In this document: positions 57,671-64,000 of the stretch, piece by piece
Position numbering within the stretch: position 1 is the first letter of the stretch
Layout: every line of letters starts with the position of its first letter
Assembly: GCA_964016985.1 (NCBI GenBank)
Contig: OZ024823.1
Span: forward strand, 67,743,925 to 67,807,924
Origin: Anodontia alba
Lineage: Eukaryota; Mollusca; Bivalvia; Lucinida; Lucinidae
Length of the DNA: 64,000 bases
Reading direction: 5' to 3'
Program-made: the position numbers and the translations under genes
Notes under the pieces: model-generated
Seen by the model: only the letters and a program-made list of their open reading frames with translations
Database searches by the model: none
What the model was told of the DNA's origin: nothing

Positions 57671-57724
57671 TCCGAACATCTTGTTAACCATAATTACGAC
57701 AGTGCTTGGTGTCGCACCCCTAAA

Positions 57725-57830
57725 TGTGATAACTGTTATAAATGTAATAAGGCCCCGTAAATGTTGTAACTTTTTACCGCATATGTAATAAGGCCCCATA
57801 AATGTTATATAACTTTTTCCACAAAAGTGA
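57725..57830 (-). repeat. 41-bp minisatellite fragment, inverted relative to 59755
   Basis: Two units of gtaataaggcccc(g/a)taaatgtta..taactttt on the plus strand, the reverse complement of the unit in the 59755-60205 array. Confidence 0.85.
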
Positions 57831-57868
57831 AAACAAAACAAATATAGGTAGTTGCGACGGTAAATGTG

Positions 57869-57899
<31 letters not shown>

Positions 57900-58084
57900 T
57901 TTTGTTTTATTTTCTTTTAAAGTTTTTGACGTTATTTATCGTGATATCTTTTTCGCTTACGTATTTAGTAAAATATGCCCCGGGACAAAATTGTAAGATG
58001 AGACTTCGGGTTACTTCTCTGAGAGTTTGATATTCCCTAGGTTTAATTAGTTTTCCCGTCATATGATGAGTGATTATCATACTC
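57831..58084. other. No gene; (GT)n-poly(T) at 57863-57904
   Basis: tgtgtgtgtgtgtgtg followed by about 22 T. Nothing else is supported. Confidence 0.6.
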
Positions 58085-58970
58085 TGCATTTGTGGTAGAC
58101 GATTTAGTGATATCAATAACTTAAATCATGGTTGTAAATAATACGACCCATTTATCCATATCACTATACGGGGTGCCGTTTTACCGTTTATTCCCTAGTT
58201 AAAGCTAGTTAATTATTGATATCTATAATTCGAATTAGTGATATCAATTTTACCGATGTTGCTATGATCCAAATTTATTAATGGTTATCCATACTTATTT
58301 ATTTATCGATAACCATAATTTTAATAATTGATATTACTAATTTGAATTATACATATTGAATATTCTAAATGATTTGGGATATCGGTATTTCGAATTAAAA
58401 ACATATCAATTATGCAAAATTAATTAATATCCATAATAAGAATTATGGAAATCAATAGTTCAAATCATTGATACCAATAACTCGAATTAGACATAGCCAT
58501 AAGTCAATTACAGTATTTGATATCTATAATTCGAAATAGTGATATCGATAATTCGAATTATGGATATCAATAATTCGACGCATTTATCACTAATTCGAAT
58601 TATAGTATCAATAATTCGTCTTTGCAAATAATATATAAGATTAAAATTCTACAGCCTCTCCGGTAAACTATGGATATCACTGACATTTCGAATTATTGAT
58701 ATCAATGATAATAAATAACGATATCCATAAATCAGACTGAATTATTGAATTTCATAAATCATATGTTAAATCACTTGTACGAATTATGGTTATCAATCAT
58801 TCAAGTGCTCTAGTGATATTATCAATACAATAAATTGGGTGAATTAATTATTGATATCACTAATTCGAAATATGGATGTCACATATTTGAATGATTGATA
58901 TCTATAAATTGGGAATAAATAGGCTAGTAAATCGGCACTCCATATCGCTATTGGATTTATGGATATGTAT
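58085..58970. repeat. Palindromic AT-rich minisatellite (GATATC/TTCGAA words)
   Basis: About 0.9 kb of loosely repeated ctaattcgaattattgatat and tcactaattcgaattatgg-type words, with spacing of roughly 17-20 bases. Each unit contains one or two dyad words (gatatc, ttcgaa, aattatt). Strand assignment is meaningless because the unit is self-complementary. Confidence 0.85.
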
Positions 58971-59754
58971 AATTAATAAGCTTGAATAGACTAATTAATA
59001 GCATTTTCGGTGTGGCCGTTGTCTCTCCCTTTGTGTTGACCTCGTGATTTCCTGCCTTTTAATATTTTCCGCTTGAGTGGAGAGAAGCAGAATGGGGTAT
59101 CGAATGCCTTTTATTATTATATAGAGATTAGACGTTCATATATGTGAATTTCATTTATAGTCTAGGATTAATTTATTAATTCACAAAATGGTGATGAATG
59201 ATGGAAAGCGCCTTTCATTTTCTCTATTTAAGTCCATATCGGAAAAGACACTTCTGTTCGCATATGACTATAGATTGTACACCGTTGATCATGAGATTTA
59301 AGCCCGTACGCAGTGAGGTGCGGGTCGGGGATGCAAATACGCTTCTCCTTAATTGGGCAAATTATTGTGAAAAATCATACCGTTTTTCACCTACAACTCA
59401 CTTAAGTTTTACCCCAAAAACAGAGTTTCTTAGCATTCGCACTCTGGGACCTTTTTTGAAAAAGCTAATAAGTCACTTCCAACCAAGTTTAAAAAGTCTG
59501 AGTACGGGCCTGTGATTATTATTGTTGTTGTCGGACCCCTTGATTTGAGAACAACAACAATTATGCATAATGTAAACTAACAAATCGTCTGTGATTTGAA
59601 TCGCCGACCACGTCTATACCTGCGGGATCGGGGATAGTACAACGTTACAAGTATAGGTAGGATCAAGTAGGGGGCAAGTTGATGCAGTCGAACTTAAAAG
59701 CAGTGGTGTCAACGATGAACATATGTAGTCCTCGACAGCCGTCATGTTTCTTAG
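58971..59754. other. No gene recognised
   Basis: The open frame at 59198-59515 (105 residues) has no domain, signal or splice context that I can identify. Confidence 0.45.
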
Positions 59755-60205
59755 TCTATTTAACGTGTCTTATTACATGTATGGTAAAAAGTTATAACAT
59801 TTAAGGCACCTTATTATATTTATGGTATGAAGTTATAACAATTAAGGAGCCTTATTACATTTATGAAGTCTATTTAAGAAGCCTTATTACATTTACGGTA
59901 AAAAGTTATAACTTTTAAGGGGCCTTATTACATTTATGAAGTCTATTTAAGAAGCCTTATTACATTTACGGTAAAAAGTTATAACATTTAAGGGGCCTTA
60001 TTACATTTATGGTATGAAGTTATAACATTTAAGGGACCTTTATTACATTTATGGTAAAAAATAATAACATTTAAGGGCCCTTATTACATTTATGGTATGA
60101 AGTTATAACATTAAAGGGGCCTTATTGCATTTATAGTAAAAATGTATTACACTTATAAGGAGCCTTATTTCAATTATGGTAAAAAGCTGTAACATTTAAA
60201 GGGCC
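59755..60205 (+). repeat. 41-bp minisatellite, about 11 units
   Basis: Unit ccttattacatttatggtat then gaagttataacatttaagggg (41 bases), with a higher-order variant in which tgaagtctatttaagaag replaces the middle (59862 and 59937). Same unit as the inverted fragment at 57725-57830. Confidence 0.93.
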
Positions 60206-60215
60206 TTGTTACATT

Positions 60216-60294
60216 AATTTAATTAGGCTGCCTAGATGTTAAAAATTTTTACCATAAGGTAAACATTTTAACATCTAGGCAGCCTAATTAAATT
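60216..60294. repeat. Perfect 29-bp inverted repeat, 21-bp loop
   Basis: Arms 60216-60244 and 60266-60294 are exact reverse complements (core taggctgcctaga/tctaggcagccta). The loop is itself a small dyad (ttaccataaggtaa). It sits at the right end of the 41-bp array. Confidence 0.95.
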
Positions 60295-60299
60295 GATGG

Positions 60300-61730
60300 T
60301 ATGAGGTTATACATTTAGAGGCACTTATAAAGTCCCCGATAGACTTTTGGATCTAGTTAAGAATCTCACTATGAAATTTTCAGCAGATCTAAAACATCAA
60401 ACTTGGCAACTTAACGTCAAATTTTGGACCACAATCTCTACAGTGCGATTCAGCATCAATCAGAATCCGACAGAACCCCCATTTGCAAAACTGGATCTTA
60501 AAATCGATAAAACCTTTGAAACTTTCCTTACTTATTTTAAATTTCTAAAATGGCAAAACGTTGGCTTTATTTTTTACAGCACGCCGAGAAAATCATATTT
60601 GGCGAGTCTTGCAAGAAAAAAGGGGGAGGAAGACTTTTTCTTTTCGTGAATCGTTGTTTTCGGCATTTTGATGGTCGAACAAAAATGGATCGAACAAGGT
60701 TCTTTTTCAAAATATCGAACAATAAAAATAACTAAAACCGTTGGACAGGCTATTTTAAGCATATGCGCTTGATCTTTGATCACACACAACACATGCTGCA
60801 TGCATGCTTTTGCTCGTATTACCATGTTTACGGAAATAAAAGTTGTAAATCATTTACTTTTATAGGTCTTACATTTTTATAAAGAACAGTATGAATGAGT
60901 CCATTGCGAAACACTTAAAATTCGAGAAATAATACGGTATATGAATAAGTTCGATTCTAGTTCGTTGCTCTCACTTCTACCTACCGAAGACAGACTAAAT
61001 TATCAAACCATCTTGCATTGCTGAAAAAAATCAAATAAAACATGACATGCAAACAAGACATAGCAGGTAAACGAGACCGCTTAAGGCCACTACTGACACT
61101 TGACCCTTATTCCCCAACAATAAATTTTTTTCATATTTTATAATTCCGTTTTGTGTTATATTCTGACTATTTTACGTCAATAAAATAGCCATGTTACCAT
61201 CTGGTTTACCAGTTATGGCTCTTTAAAGAACCCTACTATGTTAACTACTATGGCCATTTTGGTCAAATTTTACTAACATGCTAAACTTCGTTATTAGTTC
61301 ATTAATACAGGGAAAATCCTTTTTTGCTGTAAGTGATTAACCACAAAGGAATAACCAGAGCTAAACACACAAAGGTTTCACTGAATACAAGTGAATATTT
61401 TTTTATTTCTCATTTTCAAACAAGAAAATTCAGACAAAATCACATCAATTTTAACAAGCATATACTGAAGATATTAATATGTAACATACTTCCTAACAAT
61501 AGATTTCCTCTAAACTTTTTTAACAGATCAAACTATGTATAAGTGTTATTCAGACAGAGTATGAAGGTGAATCACCATGTCGTTTGAGTGGTATTACACT
61601 TTATTTACCCCTACCCTCTAAAATCATGAAAATACATTTATAAAGAAAATGATAATTATTAAGGATATGAATTTCATATCAACACCCTTAATTTGCATAT
61701 TCTGTGAACAAGCGATGCTTTAACAATATT
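60300..61730. other. No gene recognised
   Basis: AT-rich. The frame at 60347-60649 (100 residues) is not similar to anything I know and has no start context that decides. No repeats stand out. Confidence 0.45.
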
Positions 61731-61734
61731 AAGC

Positions 61735-62705
61735 ATATTGGTTACTCCTGTACACAGTAAGGCACATGTAACCTGAAAAATTTCTGATAATACAATACGA
61801 AGTTACCCCACCCACCTCATCATACGCAGTAATTTCTAAAGATAGTTATGAAAATATGATACAAAATTTCACATACAACATCCATACGCAGTATGACTCA
61901 AAAGATTTCTTGTTGACCAAATTAATTTTAAATTTCCTTTGTAACCAAAAAACCAAAAAAAAAAAACAAAAAAAAAAAAACAAAAAAACAACAACCTTAA
62001 ACATAATGGAAAATTACCATAAAAAGGACTTTTTGTTTTTTTGGTCATACTAGTTTCAACAAAATTTAACCAAAAACTTTTCATGAGTAGTTCTCGATAA
62101 AATGTAAGAATTTTGTGCAAAAGACCCGCCCATTTGATTGTCATGGAAACCAAAAGGGTAATCATTTGGAAATAAAGAATCAGGATCACCAAACATTTTT
62201 AGCGACGGCTTTTCTGTACTTTCGGATTTTTTTTCCCTGCGGTTAACATTCGCATTAGAACATTAATACATCATAGCTAGCACCTTGACTACTCCTGTAC
62301 ACAATTAGGCACATGTGACCTGATTATTTTTTGAAAATACAATAGGCAGTTAGCCAAACCGCTACATCATACACAGTATATAATTTCTAAAGATAACTAT
62401 AAAATTTGAAACAAAATTTTACAAAAAATCATGTACAATATCCATACGCAGTAAGAAATGAAAATTTACTTTTTGACAAAATTAATTTCAAACTTCTGTT
62501 ACCATGGCAGTTTCAAACTTTTGTTACCATGCCTTAAATATAATGGCTTATTATCATAATAAAGATCCAGTTCTTGATAAAATATAAAGATTGTGTGAAA
62601 AAGACCCTTCCATTTCATTGTCGTCATTAAAACCAAAAGAGTAATAATAATTTGGGAAAATAAAGGAACATGGTCAATAAGTATTTTTGTCTCAACTTTA
62701 CTGTA
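61735..62705. repeat. Diverged tandem duplication, period about 540 bp
   Basis: Unit 1 (about 61738-62215) and unit 2 (about 62283-62705) share actcctgtacacagtaaggcacatgt versus actcctgtacacaattaggcacatgt, gtaatttctaaagata, caaaattt.aca, aatatccatacgcagta, gaccaaattaatttta and aaaagaccc.cccattt in the same order. An A-rich stretch (61957-61988) is confined to unit 1. Confidence 0.85.
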
Positions 62706-64000
62706 AATTCATAACTGTTTATTTTATGGTGATTTAAGCTTCCTATTCAACGAAATTATCCCGCTGAGGACCTCATCAAAAAATGAGTGCTTACGTCATT
62801 ACATGTAACTGTGACATCATCGGAGAAGTGTTAAAAAAAGATAACAATGTCAACATGCTGGATTTCAACGAATTTTAATGAAGATTTTCAACCTTTAGAT
62901 TTGTCTATTTCTTGCAAAGTGACAAACAAAGGATTTAACGACCTATCCATGTATATCATAGTATATACTATACTTGAGTGCTTGATCAGCCTATTCAATT
63001 TGGGACCGGAAAACTGAAGGTAAATCATTTTATTTCCTGTCTGATTTTTTTCTGTCCTCTTTTATATTGTTTCAGACTTTGATTATTATTATTTTTTTTT
63101 TTGCAATAAATCGACATTTTCAGGGAATATAGCTCTTTAGAAAGATCTAGAACGGTTTAGGTTAGCGAGAGCACATTGCATTTTATCCGGGTATAATATT
63201 AAATTACCCTACATTAAATTACATTTAAGAAGATTTTTCTTTTATCATAAACACTTTTACGCAAAAAAGAATGCATCTCAACCCTCGGCCTGAGACAGAC
63301 AGCTCGTATAATATTTTATTTCCGTACTTTCATACAAGATGAATTGATGAGGCCCCCTTTCTCTTGAACCAGCCTCCTGGCCTCATTCTTTCGGATATTT
63401 TGAGTGTAATCCAGTTACTATGTAGAAAAATAATTAAAATTACGACATAAAATATAAATTTTATTAAAATAAATAGAAAAAAATCGGGAGAAGCACGTTC
63501 AAATATCACTAAAACAATCCTTGGTTTTCTGTGTTCACAGTATCGATTCGTGGTGTGACACTTCCCGCGAAAAAAACAAAACGTAAATACTTTTTGTGTG
63601 TTCGTTTACACCGAATGTTCGGAGCTGAGCGTCCGTTGTTAGAATCATTTCAACGTTAGTATTTTTTTTCTTTCCCTTTATTTGGATCAGATGAAAAATA
63701 TTTTATCAGTTTTTTTCCACTATTATATGCACAGTTGACGGGGTCATACTACTCGAAAACGGATTTTATTAACACTAGAAATTATCTACTCCGGCCTAGA
63801 AAAAATGTTCCTCTATTTTAATAAAAAAACCACCCTAATTATCTCCCTGTCATTCAAGAGTTGCGGTTATTAGTACCGGTAGTGACCTTAAAAGCTGTAA
63901 AGATTTCTTAAATTTTAAAATAATTTTTAAACTTTTGAAAATAGGGGTTCTTTCGGATTCTGAATGACGCGGAGGCAAATATGATCGCACGAAATTTAGT
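62706..64000. other. No gene recognised
   Basis: AT-rich, no supported exon or repeat. T run at 63091-63102. Confidence 0.45.

Noticed and set aside
59198..59515. 105-residue plus-strand protein
   Set aside because: No domain, signal peptide, splice context or codon pattern supports it; its length is not exceptional for this window.

Overview
The window is animal nuclear DNA with almost no host coding sequence. It is AT-rich and full of microsatellites, minisatellites and broken retroelements. The types of repeat (Penelope-like elements with GIY-YIG nucleases, 2A-bearing LINEs, tRNA-derived SINEs, and arrays carrying CCAAGATGGCCGCCAT) best fit a lophotrochozoan, most likely a marine bivalve mollusc. 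That placement is inference; no species-diagnostic gene is present.

Layout. 1-5.1 kb: unassigned DNA, a truncated SINE, then a decayed CR1-like LINE whose ORF opens with a hydrophobic leader and a 2A-like motif, abutted by a Tc1 (DD34E) transposase fragment. 5.8-9.2 kb: nested inverted repeats, including an 85-bp perfect pair, and two copies of a dispersed hairpin family (family B). 11.6-12.7 kb: family A repeat. 13.8-15.1 kb: a second LINE (ORF1 plus endonuclease remnants) ending at a (GA)n tract. 16.3-18.6 kb: a Penelope-like element (PLE) with its GIY-YIG domain upstream of RT-linker sequence, the permuted order of Naiad-type elements. 19.9-21.4 kb: a TIR element and family A. 22.66-22.96 kb: a full-length SINE with 11-bp target duplications. 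23.1-24.6 kb: PLE reverse transcriptase and 3' region. 24.7-27.9 kb: two 41-bp minisatellite arrays facing opposite ways. 28-34.7 kb: microsatellites, a MITE, a SINE, a Helitron-like 3' end, family A, a 32-bp minisatellite and a local duplication. 35.4-41.3 kb: PLE 3' fragments around the one good host-gene candidate, a cysteine-rich secreted-peptide exon at 36983-37413 (minus). 43.6-44.7 kb: a strand-switching 44-bp minisatellite. 45.5-49.7 kb: a PLE GIY-YIG region split by a nearly complete LINE flanked by 16-bp target duplications. 51.6-53.4 kb: a minus-strand PLE RT. 53.4-56.7 kb: a long family A tandem array. 57-64 kb: palindromic and 41-bp minisatellites, a perfect hairpin and a ~540-bp tandem duplication, otherwise featureless.

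How the parts relate. At least seven loci carry pieces of PLEs, often next to a microsatellite or minisatellite. The nested order (LINE inside PLE; PLE apparently inside the intron of the peptide gene; Tc1 fragment against CR1) records successive insertions. The most interesting host signal is the peptide exon: two six-cysteine modules separated by an R-K-R site, with the first spaced like arthropod eclosion hormone. Family names are from recognition of motifs and have not been checked by database search.
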